From NCBI GenBank assembly GCA_021404685.1, contig QWHC01000007.1:1-64000 (forward strand): 64,000 nt of DNA, given 5' to 3'. The notes beneath the pieces are model-generated. The model was not told where the DNA came from and did no database searches. It saw only the letters and a list, made by a program, of their open reading frames with translations. The stretch is from Chloroflexi bacterium CFX4. GTDB lineage: Bacteria; Chloroflexota; Anaerolineae; Aggregatilineales; UBA2796. The position numbers and the translations under genes were made by a program. Position 1 is the stretch's first letter. Each line of letters begins with the position of its first letter. Positions 18,391 through 27,158 of this stretch are shown here, one piece after another.

Positions 18391-19452
18391 ATGAACGCAC
18401 TAACTGATCTCACCAAACTGAAAACGCGCTTTGCCCAGTTACCCAAGATCGAGCTGCACCGCCATTTCGAGGGCGCACTGCGCCTGAGCAGCCTTGCCGA
18501 AATTGCACGCACGCATCAGCTTGATGTGCCTGCCTACGACGTGGAAGGGCTGCGCCCTCATGTGCAGGTGATGCCCGATTCGCCGCACACCGTCGCGCAT
18601 TTTCTCTCCAAGTTCAGCGTAATCCGCAAGTTCTACCGAAATGCGGAGATTATCCAGCGCTTGGCACGGGAAGCGGTTGAGGATGCCGCCGCCGATAACA
18701 TCCGCTACCTTGAACTGCGCTTTACGCCAAAGGCATTGGCAGCAGCAAGCAACCTGAGCTTTGCTGAGGTGATAGATCGGATGTGTGACGGTGTGGATGA
18801 GGCGCAGCGCACTCACAACATCACGGTGCGCCTCATCATCTCTCTGAATCGGCATGAGGATGCTGCTGAAGGGGCAGAAGCGGTCTATGCAGGGCTGGCG
18901 CGCAAAGCGCGTGGTATTGTGGCGGTGGACTTGGGCGGGCAAGAGGAAGGTTTCTCGGCAGAGCCATTTCGCGGGCTTTTCGCGGAGGCGCGCCAAGAGG
19001 GCATAAACGTCATCGCGCACGCGGGCGAGTGGGCAAGTGCTGAAAATGTTCGCTTTGCCATTGAACAGCTTGGCGCAACGCGCATTGGGCATGGCGTTCG
19101 CAGCCTGGAGGATTTGTCGTTGGTGGCGCTTGCCCGTGAGCGCGGAATCACCTTTGAAGTCTGCCCAACCAGCAATATCCACAGCGGCGTTTTTCCAAGC
19201 CTGGCGGCACATCCGCTGCGGAAAATGCGCGATCACGGCTTGCGCGTCACACTCAACACGGACGATCCACTTTTGTGCAACATCACCCTGACCGATGAGT
19301 TATGCACGGCGTTCGGCGTGTTGGGCTGCTCACTATCTGATCTGCGGCAAATGACCATTCACGCTGCCGAGTCGGTCTTCTTGCCGTTGCCAGAACGGAA
19401 TGTACTGGCGGCTGAGATCATCGCCGCCTATGATAATTGGCAGTGGATTTGA
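18391..19452 (+). CDS. add: Adenosine deaminase
   Basis: A 353-residue TIM-barrel metal hydrolase that deaminates adenosine (and deoxyadenosine) to inosine in purine salvage. The zinc ligands are His23 and His25 in ELHRHFEGAL, a His in HAGEW near 208 (with catalytic Glu) and the Asp in NTDDPLL near 289. The catalytic His lies in RIGHGVRS near 228. The substrate-binding HRHFEGAL replaces the more common HxHLDG but keeps the metal pair. Length is normal. Some family members act on adenine or other nucleosides, so the substrate is not certain. Three bases separate it from the next gene. Confidence 0.93.
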   Translation: MNALTDLTKLKTRFAQLPKIELHRHFEGALRLSSLAEIARTHQLDVPAYDVEGLRPHVQVMPDSPHTVAHFLSKFSVIRKFYRNAEIIQRLAREAVEDAAADNIRYLELRFTPKALAAASNLSFAEVIDRMCDGVDEAQRTHNITVRLIISLNRHEDAAEGAEAVYAGLARKARGIVAVDLGGQEEGFSAEPFRGLFAEARQEGINVIAHAGEWASAENVRFAIEQLGATRIGHGVRSLEDLSLVALARERGITFEVCPTSNIHSGVFPSLAAHPLRKMRDHGLRVTLNTDDPLLCNITLTDELCTAFGVLGCSLSDLRQMTIHAAESVFLPLPERNVLAAEIIAAYDNWQWI

Positions 19453-19455
19453 GCG

Positions 19456-19809
19456 ATGACGGCAAGCCGCAAGCAGTTTGATGACATTCTCACCGCGCTC
19501 AGCATAACGCACGACGCCATGAAAGGGCAGTGGTTCAGCTTGCCTGCTATGAAGATCAATGGGCGCATTTTTGCCGCGTTATGGCTGAACGGCGATATGG
19601 TCTTTAAACTGCGCGATCCGCAGCGCAGCGCGGCTCTTGCCCTTGAGGGTAGCACGCTCTTTCAGCCGCTGCCCGACCGCGCTGCGATGCGCGAATGGGT
19701 GCAGGTAACACCTGCTCATGCTGATCAGTGGACGGTTTTGGCAGAGGCAGCGCTAACCTATGTGCAAGCGGCGGCAGAGGCAGCGCGCCGCAAAAAACCA
19801 AAGGCGTGA
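19456..19809 (+). CDS. Small TfoX/YjbR-like protein
   Basis: About 117 residues. The pattern is a short N-terminal helix, the strands FSLPAMKINGRIFAALWLNGD and MVFKLRDPQRSAALAL, then REWVQVTPAHADQW and a C-terminal helix ending in basic residues. It recalls the N-terminal domain of TfoX and the related YjbR/CyaY-like fold. Such proteins are small and of unclear role; some bind nucleic acid. It starts three bases after the adenosine deaminase stop, so it is likely cotranscribed. Family assignment is by eye and tentative. Confidence 0.7.
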   Translation: MTASRKQFDDILTALSITHDAMKGQWFSLPAMKINGRIFAALWLNGDMVFKLRDPQRSAALALEGSTLFQPLPDRAAMREWVQVTPAHADQWTVLAEAALTYVQAAAEAARRKKPKA

Positions 19810-19826
19810 GGATTAGCCACGCCTTT
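19800..19826. terminator. Bidirectional terminator
   Basis: AAAGGCGTG pairs with CACGCCTTT (9 bp, 9-nt loop). It overlaps the end of the plus-strand gene and serves the converging minus-strand gene. Confidence 0.75.
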
Positions 19827-19854
19827 GGAAGCCTTTTCAGACTGGGTGCGGTAA

Positions 19855-21240
19855 CTACGGTGCGTTGGCAGCGATGGTGGCGCACGCAAGGCAGATGTTG
19901 CCGGGACGGATCATGGCGTAGCCTGCCTGTGGATCATCGCCGTAAGTGGTGAAATCCACATTGAAGACGATCACCAAGCGCACGCGCCCACTGTTGCGCG
20001 CTGCACGAATTGCTTCACCCAAGAACTGCGCCTGACGCTGAGCGCTGGTGCCAGCCGCCCAAGAGAAATTGGCGGGCAGCGGACCGTAGCCTTCGGGCGA
20101 GAGGTAGCCTAGCTCGCTAAAGCAGGCTTGCTTACCCGGAAAGGCAGCCAAAGCGCGCTGGAGCATGGTCAGGAAGTAGCGCGTTGGGTAGTTATCACCG
20201 CGTGGGTCGCCGCTGGTGGCGGTTGGGCTGACCACACCTTCGTTGTAATGCACACCGATGCAATCGGCAAAGCGCGCTGCGCCGGCGGCTGCCATGCCGT
20301 TGTAGTAGCGGTCATCGTTCCAAACACGCGCCAAACCAAAAGCGCCTTCTGCGCCAGTGGGCGCTGGCGCGCCGGTGATCACAAGCGTGTTCGGGTTAGC
20401 ACCCTTAATGGCAGCGTGCGCTTTCTGAAGCAACTGCACATAGCTGGCAGGGTTAATCTGACCTTGTGGCCATTCGCGGTCAATATTCATCTCATTCCAG
20501 ACCTGAATAGCATCCGCACCGCTGCGTGCTAAGTTGCCCACAAAGGCAGCGTACTCGTCTTGATAGCCAGCATCCAAGACGCGATTTTTATCGCCCACAA
20601 TGCTCAGCATGACCTTGAAGCCTGCGCCCTTTGCCTCTTGGATGAAAGCAACTGCATTGCCATCACCAGATGGGAATTGGCGTTTGACCCACGTCATTTT
20701 GGCGCTTTTCATCACAGCATCGCTGTTAGCAGTCAAGCCGCCCTGAATTTGCCCACCGATCTCAAAGCCTGCCACGGGCGTGCCGCCGCCGGGCTGCTGC
20801 GTTGGCACAACCACACCGCCGGGACCTGGCACGCGCAATTGCTGCCCAACGAAGATCAGGTTGACGTTCACAATGCCGTTAAGCTGCGCCAAGACTGCCA
20901 CCGTGGTGCCAAAACGCTGTGCGATGCGCGCCAGTGTATCGCCGCGCTGCACCACATAAACACCTGTGCCTGTGGCAGGTGGCTGAGTGGGTGGAATAAT
21001 CACGCCACCACCGCCCGAAATGATCAGGCGCTGACCAACATAGATACGGCTGGTGTTCACAATGCCATTGCGCGCCGCAATGACGCTGACCGGCACACCG
21101 TAACGCAGCGAAATGCGGTAGAGGTTCTCGCCGCGCTGCACCACGTGAATAATTGTCTCCTGTGCGTGTGCCTCGCCGCCTAAAGGCAGCATCATCGCAC
21201 AGCACGCGAGGATCAGAATGATCAAGGCAATACGCCGCAT
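19855..21240 (-). CDS. Secreted LysM protein with clan-A glycoside-hydrolase-like domain
   Basis: About 461 residues. A signal peptide (RRIALIILILACCAMM, cut near HAQE) is followed by two LysM repeats. The first (about 30-75) has VVQRGENLYRISLRYGVP; the second (about 95-140) has VVQRGDTLARIAQRFG. Proline/glycine linkers follow, then a TIM-barrel domain from about 165. WNEMN near residue 247 is the typical acid/base Asn-Glu of clan GH-A enzymes, and SELGYLS near 374 supplies a second Glu as nucleophile. LysM binds GlcNAc-containing wall polymers, so it likely cleaves a beta-linked glycan at the cell surface. The ATG at 21240 follows AAGGAAGGA; upstream in-frame codons lack a signal peptide context. 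Substrate unknown. Confidence 0.88.
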   Translation of the reverse strand: MRRIALIILILACCAMMLPLGGEAHAQETIIHVVQRGENLYRISLRYGVPVSVIAARNGIVNTSRIYVGQRLIISGGGGVIIPPTQPPATGTGVYVVQRGDTLARIAQRFGTTVAVLAQLNGIVNVNLIFVGQQLRVPGPGGVVVPTQQPGGGTPVAGFEIGGQIQGGLTANSDAVMKSAKMTWVKRQFPSGDGNAVAFIQEAKGAGFKVMLSIVGDKNRVLDAGYQDEYAAFVGNLARSGADAIQVWNEMNIDREWPQGQINPASYVQLLQKAHAAIKGANPNTLVITGAPAPTGAEGAFGLARVWNDDRYYNGMAAAGAARFADCIGVHYNEGVVSPTATSGDPRGDNYPTRYFLTMLQRALAAFPGKQACFSELGYLSPEGYGPLPANFSWAAGTSAQRQAQFLGEAIRAARNSGRVRLVIVFNVDFTTYGDDPQAGYAMIRPGNICLACATIAANAP

Positions 21241-21422
21241 AGTAGAGAATCCTTCCTTAAGGTAATCGTTCCGACGCCAACGCCTCGCAGCGACGGCAAT
21301 TCGCACAAGTTGCGCCGTTCGGTTGCGTTTCCACCTTGAAGTATCATGCACTTTTCGCAGTGTGTCAACTTGTGCGCCCGCTGAGCGTAGGGTAAGCGCC
21401 TATGTTCGCTCTTAAGACATTG

Positions 21423-21929
21423 CTATAGCACACCACTTAATTCAATCAGATAGAGCGTAATATCTACCAAACGATCTTGAAAGGCGCTACCGAAGGTTGG
21501 TGGTGTATCTGCTTGCCAGATGACAAGCGTATTCAGGCGCAGCCGAAGCTGATCGCCCGCCTCAAAGTCCAGCCCGACGATGTCCGCCGCCCGAAAGGCG
21601 ACGTACTGTGCGTCATCTGCGCTCAGCCGCCAGCCATCGCGCCCATCCCACATACTGACGCCCACCGGCGGATGAAAGGGATAAACGCTGAGCAATGCGC
21701 GCAGTTTTTCAATGTGTTCCTCGTTCACGCGCACTTGCCGATAGCCCACGCGCACCGCATCTATATCGGACAGCACACGCTGATAGACCTCTGCTGAATC
21801 ATCGGCAAGCGTCAGCAGATAGTCGTACAGCTCGCCCTGCTCCAAGCCATACAACCGCGTTAGATCGCGCTCGGTCAAGCCCAATTCGTTACTAATGTGC
21901 TGTTCTACCCAATGTGGATCAACACTCAT
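21423..21929 (-). CDS. Hypothetical cytoplasmic protein
   Basis: This 168-residue acidic soluble protein has no signal or membrane helix. The N-terminal half is helical (VEQHISNELGLTERDLTRLYGLEQGELYDYLLTL in outline). The C-terminal half has strands around VGVSMWDGRDGWRLS and LRLRLNTLVIW. No family was recognised. It stands alone between two minus-strand genes. Confidence 0.7.
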   Translation of the reverse strand: MSVDPHWVEQHISNELGLTERDLTRLYGLEQGELYDYLLTLADDSAEVYQRVLSDIDAVRVGYRQVRVNEEHIEKLRALLSVYPFHPPVGVSMWDGRDGWRLSADDAQYVAFRAADIVGLDFEAGDQLRLRLNTLVIWQADTPPTFGSAFQDRLVDITLYLIELSGVL

Positions 21930-22142
21930 CAGACTTGGCGCAAGCGCCGCTTACTGTGTGGTAAGGGCAAAAACGCGCCTTTTCTCCTTTCGCCAACCTG
22001 CTAGGCGTTCACGCTCAAACCCTCTGGTCTGCTCAGCAATCTTAGATACGTGTTTCGGTGGATGGCAGCGGTATTTTCTGCACAATGCAGCATTGTTTCA
22101 GTTATGCCACACCTTCTGATAAAGGGCAAGTTTCGGCAGGCG

Positions 22143-23120
22143 TTAGGCATCTGCGTTGCGTGCCAGCACTGCTCGCGCCGTTGCCAGCACACACTCGCGC
22201 AGCTCGTTCGGCTCACAGATGATCACACCGCCGCCCAGTGCCAGAAGCCGCCCGCGTGCCTCTGAAAATTCGGGGAAAGTGACGCGCAAGGTATGCCACC
22301 CTTCGGCATCGGGCGCGCCAATCCGTTCGTAGTAGCCTTCCATATAGGCGGGGAAGTACCAAAAGGCGTCCCGATGCACACGCAAGAGCGCAGGGCAAGG
22401 TGGGTGTGCCGCTAAGGACTCGCGCTCGAACTGTTCACAGGCGGCGCGCCAATAGGTAGGCAGATCAAAGGCGGCATCGCGCACAAAGCGCTGTTCGCTA
22501 AGCGCCACAGCCTGCAAACGTGCCGCACGGTAGGTACGCATTGTCTCCAACGGTGCATTTGGCTTCTTTGCCACCAAATACCAAACGTTCGCCTTTGCCA
22601 CTAGCGCGTAGGCTTCCAGCAGGCGTTCACCTTCGTCACCTTCCACGGGTTGGTAGCGCGCCGAAAGGCAGCGGTCTTCCCAGACTGCCTGCTGCAAAAG
22701 TCCCATGTAAGGCAGCGGCTCCAGCACCTGAAACCAGTTGGCAGGGTCTATGTGAATGCGCTGTTGCAGGCGTGTCACCTCGTTACGCTGTGCATTGGGT
22801 AGCGCTGCCAGCAGCTTCAGCAGGCTTGCCGTCTTGCCCAAGCCTAGATCGTGCAGCGGCGGCGCATCACTCTGCAAAAAGAGCGCGTGAATATCCTGCG
22901 CCGAAAGCCCATTCAAGGCAACTCGATACTGCTCATCAAGGAAGATGCCGCCATTGGCGCCGCTTTGCGCGTAAACAGGCACGCCGGCAATGCTGAGCGC
23001 CTCCACATCACGGTAGATGGTGCGTTCAGAGACCTCAAGGCGTTCGGCAAGTTCAGCCGCCCTTAAACGCCCTTTGGTGTTCAAGAGCAGCATCAGGGCA
23101 ATCAGGCGATCAGCGCGCAT
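22143..23120 (-). CDS. WYL-domain transcriptional regulator (YafY/DeoR-type)
   Basis: A 325-residue regulator. Residues 1-60 are an HTH_11 DNA-binding domain (LAERLEVSERTIYRDVEAL). A linker follows, then the WYL ligand-sensing domain from about 140 (LSARYQPVEG, YALVAKANVWYLVAKK; the WYL triad reads WYL). A C-terminal WCX-like segment carries RVTFPEF. WYL proteins bind nucleotides or nucleic acids and control DNA-damage or defence genes in several bacteria. GAGG precedes the ATG by seven bases. No defence genes are directly adjacent; the target is unknown. Confidence 0.93.
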   Translation of the reverse strand: MRADRLIALMLLLNTKGRLRAAELAERLEVSERTIYRDVEALSIAGVPVYAQSGANGGIFLDEQYRVALNGLSAQDIHALFLQSDAPPLHDLGLGKTASLLKLLAALPNAQRNEVTRLQQRIHIDPANWFQVLEPLPYMGLLQQAVWEDRCLSARYQPVEGDEGERLLEAYALVAKANVWYLVAKKPNAPLETMRTYRAARLQAVALSEQRFVRDAAFDLPTYWRAACEQFERESLAAHPPCPALLRVHRDAFWYFPAYMEGYYERIGAPDAEGWHTLRVTFPEFSEARGRLLALGGGVIICEPNELRECVLATARAVLARNADA

Positions 23121-23437
23121 TCGCCAACCTCAAATCGTTTGTGTGCTGTCCACTGTTTCCATTATACGCCTCTGAGCAGGCGACACCCAATCTATCCGCG
23201 TGAGGTGAATGGCTGTTAGGCGCATAGCCTCTCGTGGTAGCAGGCTGTTTAGCGGCGCCAAGACATGTTCCTACGCAGCAGAATTTTCTTGTGAGGTGCC
23301 GCCTCTCATGCACGAACAGAGTTTGGTGTTGCCTTTCTTCTTGCACCAAGCATGAAAAAGCAGATGTTCCGCTGTAATCAGGCACACTTCCGCTATAATC
23401 ATAGGCAAACCCTAAGCAAAACATCGGCACACAACGT
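23121..23437. other. Divergent intergenic region with a -10 box
   Basis: About 317 bp between the WYL regulator and the kinase gene. A perfect TATAAT (23394-23399, context CGCTATAAT) lies 39 bp before the kinase ATG with no recognisable -35. Nothing else was identified. Confidence 0.45.
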
Positions 23438-26400
23438 ATGAGCGACTCCAACCCGTCAACAGCATATAAGCCGCCGCCCGTCTTCATTGGTGGGCGCTAC
23501 CGCCTGCTAGAACGGCTTGGTGCCGGTGGTATGGGTGCTGTTTACCGCGCTTATGATCGGCTTACCGCGCAGCAGGTGGCGCTTAAGCGCGTCCTCGCAC
23601 CCACCGAATCGTTGCAATTTGCCTCGCGTTCCAGCCTGAATACGGAAACCAGTCCGCGGCTTGCCCTTGCCCAAGAGTTTCGCGCCCTTGCCTCACTGCG
23701 CCATCCCAATATTATTGCCGTGCGCGATTACGGCTTCGACTCTGAAAGACAGCCCTACTTCACAATGGATGTGCTGGATCGCGCACAGAATCTACTTGCC
23801 GCCGCTACCTTTGTGCCGCTGCGCGAGCGCATCAATTTATTGGTGCAAATGCTCCAAGCGCTTATCTACCTGCACCAACGCGGCATTGTTCACCGTGATC
23901 TAAAGCCAAGCAACGTTTTGGTTAGTGATGGGCAAGTGCGTGTGCTGGATTTCGGCTTGTCCATTTCCACCAAGCAGGCGGAACAGCGCAGCGGCACCGC
24001 CGGCACCCTTGCTTATATGGCGCCGGAAGTCCTCAGTGATAAAGGGCTACCTTCTGCCGCCGCCGATTTGTACGCTGTTGGTGTCATGCTCTACGAGATT
24101 TTCGCGGGCGAGCATCCCTTTGATGCAACCAACACTTTTGCGATGATCTTCAATGTCCTGAACTCCGAACCTGATTTGACGCCGATTGATCATCCTTTCC
24201 TTGCCAAACTGATTGGGCAACTATTGCACAAAGACCCTAATGGGCGCCTTTCTGATGCACGCGCCGCGCTCGAAATGCTGTGTCTTGCCACCGATTATCC
24301 CACACCCGCTGAGTCCATTGCTATCCGTGAGAGTTTTCTGCAATCTACCCAATTGGTTGCGCGTGAAGCAGAACTTGCCCAACTGAACCATGCCCTTGAT
24401 GCCACCTTGAACGGGCAGGGCAGTGCTTGGGCAATCAGTGGCGAGAGCGGCATTGGTAAATCGCGCTTGTTGGAAGAGCTTCGCACATTGGCATTGGTAA
24501 AAGGCGCGCTCACCTTGCTTGGGCAGACGGTTAGCGAAGGTGGCAGCCCATATCAGGCATGGCGCGAACCACTGCGCCGCCTCGTGCTTGCCACCCCCGA
24601 TCTCACCGACCGTGAGGCAAGCATTCTCAAGCCGCTGATCAGTGATCTGGAGATGCTTATTGAGCGCAGCGTGCCAGACCCACAACAGGTTGATCCGCAG
24701 TCAGCGCGGGCGCGCCTACTGACGACCATCAGCGATATTTTGAAGCGACAAGGGCAGCCTATCGCCTTCATCATGGAAGACTTTCACTGGTCGGGCAACG
24801 AGAGCGCGGAACTCTTGGCTTGGCTAACCAGTTTGGCAGTTCAAGGGTCGGGCGCGCCGCTGCTGATTGTGGTCAGCTACCGCACTGATGCACCTGCACC
24901 GCTGCTGCTACCAGATATGCGCGAAATTCGCCTTGCGCGCCTGCCGCGGGAGGCAATCGCCGATTTAGGTGAGCAAATGCTTGGCGTCAGCGGGCGCTCT
25001 GATGAACTAGTGGACTTTCTGCATCACGAGACAGAAGGCAACGCCTTCTTTGTGGTGGAAGTGGTGCGGGCACTTGCCGAAGAAGCGGGGCAGCTTTCGC
25101 GGGTGGGCGATCAGGTGCGCAGTATTGGTTTGCCACAGCACATCACGGCGGGCGGCGTGCAGCGTGTTGTACAGGCGCGCTTGGCGCGGGTGCCAAATCG
25201 GGCGCGGGCGCTTTTGCAGATTGCAACGCTGCTTGGCAGGCAGCCCGATTTAGTGGTGTTGGAGGCGGCTAATCCAGAGGCTGACCTAGAAGATTGGCTG
25301 GATACCTGCACACGGGTAAACGTGATTGAGTTTTTCGATGGACAGTGGCGCTTCACACATGAGAAGCTGCGCGAGGCAATGCTGGAATCGCTGAGTGAAA
25401 GCGAGCGACGGTCGCTGCATCGGCGGATTGCTGTTGCTTATGAGCAGGTTTACCCTGAGAGCAGCCAACATGCTGGCATTCTTGCTTACCATTGGCGCGG
25501 TGCCGGTGAATTTGGTAAGGAACTCCGCTATACGACGCAGGCTGCCACACAAGCAATACAAGGCGGCGCATATCAGGAAGCATTGCCGCTGCTCAACCGC
25601 GCCCGCGAACTCGCCGCCAAGCTGAACGCTGCGCCGCAAACTGAAGCAGGCGTATCGGCTGTTGCCCTGCGGCAAGCCATGTTGGATCGCCAGCTTGCCG
25701 ATGTGCATTATGCCTTAGGCAACCTTGACCATAACGCGCAGCACATCAATAGCGCGTTGGTGCTGCTTAAACACCCACTGCCGCAGACGCCAAGCCGTCT
25801 TGTTCTTGCCATTTTGCAAGCGCTGTTTCAACAAGTTCGTCATCGGCTGGTTGCCAAGCCTACTACGCCGCCAGAGCAAACACGCGCCATCCTGATTGAG
25901 GCATCGCAAGTCTATGAGCGCTATGCCCTGCTTAACTATTTACGCAGCAATTTGTGGCATGGTGTTTTGGCAACGCTGCGCTGCTTGAACCTTGCCGAAT
26001 GTGCCAACACAGCATCGGAAATGGCACGTGGCAACGCCATTGTCTGCCTTGCCCTTGGCGCAGTGAGCCGCTTCAGCCTAGCAGATCGCTATGCACAGCG
26101 CGCTTTGGCACTGACCAAACAAGTGCCTGATGATTTGCCAACACGCTTGTGGGTACAGGTTACATGCAGTGTTTATCAAAGTGGCTTGGGGCGGTGGGAT
26201 TTAGCCCGTGAAGGTTTTTTGGAAGTCGTCGAGATTGCTGACCGCATCAAAGATCGCATCCGCTTGCAAGATGGCGCACGCTTTTTGGCATGGCTAACAC
26301 GCTGTCAGGGCGAATTTAGGCGCGCTGCCCAGATGCAGCGTGATTTGTTTGTGATGGCAAAGCGCGAGCAAGACCCACTCTATCAGGGTTATGCATGTGT

Positions 26401-27043
26401 TGGCCACGGTGAGGTCTTGATGCTGATTGGCAAACACGCGGAGGCAGTAGCTGTGCTGCGTGAAGCCACTGAACTGCTCGCTAAGCAGCAGGATATTAAC
26501 AACGCTCATCTATGGAACTATGGCTTGTTGGCGCAGGCAGCTTGGCTCAGCGGCGACCATGCAACCGCAGCACAAGCGTTGGAACAAGCAGAAGCGCTCA
26601 GCGCCCGAATCACTGCCGCAACCTTTTTCACCCTGAGTGGCTATGTAGGCGTGGCAGAAGTGCGCCTTGCCCAATGGGAGCGTGCGCCTGAGGATGCTAA
26701 CGCCGCGCAGCACGCCCTGACTGCCTGCCGTGCCTTGTTGAAGGTTTCTCGCCGCTATCCAATCGGCTTGCCCAGTGCCTTGCGCTGCCTAGGCAGACTG
26801 CACTGGTTGCAGAAGCGCCAGCGCGCCGCTATCGTCCATTGGGAAAAATCATTAGAGGCAGCCCAACGCCTTGCCATGCCCTTTGAAATTGGGCTTGCCC
26901 ATGCCTTGCTTGGCGAACACAACATCGATCCCACACGGCGCAAGCAGCATTTGCGCGAAGCACGCGATATTTTCGGGCAAGTGGGCGCACAAACAGACCT
27001 TGCGCGTGTGCGCGCCTTACTCACACCGTCTGTAGTGGTGTAG
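23438..27043 (+). CDS. Ser/Thr protein kinase fused to ATPase and TPR regulator (PknK-like)
   Basis: This is a 1201-residue multidomain signalling protein. Residues 20-285 are a Hanks-type kinase: GGRYRLLERLGAGGMGAVY (P-loop), ALKRV, HRDLKPSNV near 154 and DFGLS near 170. About 310-640 is an AAA-16/STAND-type ATPase with Walker A GESGIGKSR near 335 and a Walker B-like AFIMEDFH. The rest, about 650-1200, is helical with TPR-like repeats for protein binding. Mycobacterial PknK and related proteins pair the same modules, usually to control transcription or metabolism. No transmembrane helix was seen, so it is cytoplasmic. It is followed by a glycosidase-like gene about 115 bp on, which may be co-regulated. 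Confidence 0.95.
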   Translation: MSDSNPSTAYKPPPVFIGGRYRLLERLGAGGMGAVYRAYDRLTAQQVALKRVLAPTESLQFASRSSLNTETSPRLALAQEFRALASLRHPNIIAVRDYGFDSERQPYFTMDVLDRAQNLLAAATFVPLRERINLLVQMLQALIYLHQRGIVHRDLKPSNVLVSDGQVRVLDFGLSISTKQAEQRSGTAGTLAYMAPEVLSDKGLPSAAADLYAVGVMLYEIFAGEHPFDATNTFAMIFNVLNSEPDLTPIDHPFLAKLIGQLLHKDPNGRLSDARAALEMLCLATDYPTPAESIAIRESFLQSTQLVAREAELAQLNHALDATLNGQGSAWAISGESGIGKSRLLEELRTLALVKGALTLLGQTVSEGGSPYQAWREPLRRLVLATPDLTDREASILKPLISDLEMLIERSVPDPQQVDPQSARARLLTTISDILKRQGQPIAFIMEDFHWSGNESAELLAWLTSLAVQGSGAPLLIVVSYRTDAPAPLLLPDMREIRLARLPREAIADLGEQMLGVSGRSDELVDFLHHETEGNAFFVVEVVRALAEEAGQLSRVGDQVRSIGLPQHITAGGVQRVVQARLARVPNRARALLQIATLLGRQPDLVVLEAANPEADLEDWLDTCTRVNVIEFFDGQWRFTHEKLREAMLESLSESERRSLHRRIAVAYEQVYPESSQHAGILAYHWRGAGEFGKELRYTTQAATQAIQGGAYQEALPLLNRARELAAKLNAAPQTEAGVSAVALRQAMLDRQLADVHYALGNLDHNAQHINSALVLLKHPLPQTPSRLVLAILQALFQQVRHRLVAKPTTPPEQTRAILIEASQVYERYALLNYLRSNLWHGVLATLRCLNLAECANTASEMARGNAIVCLALGAVSRFSLADRYAQRALALTKQVPDDLPTRLWVQVTCSVYQSGLGRWDLAREGFLEVVEIADRIKDRIRLQDGARFLAWLTRCQGEFRRAAQMQRDLFVMAKREQDPLYQGYACVGHGEVLMLIGKHAEAVAVLREATELLAKQQDINNAHLWNYGLLAQAAWLSGDHATAAQALEQAEALSARITAATFFTLSGYVGVAEVRLAQWERAPEDANAAQHALTACRALLKVSRRYPIGLPSALRCLGRLHWLQKRQRAAIVHWEKSLEAAQRLAMPFEIGLAHALLGEHNIDPTRRKQHLREARDIFGQVGAQTDLARVRALLTPSVVV

Positions 27044-27158
27044 GCATATTACACAAAAGGCTAAGTTGTCTCGTGCTGAGGTTGGCGCTAGAATTGACCT
27101 GCTTATGAAAGCACGTCTGCCGATGCCAACTGAATTGCACTTTACCAAAGGATTTTTC

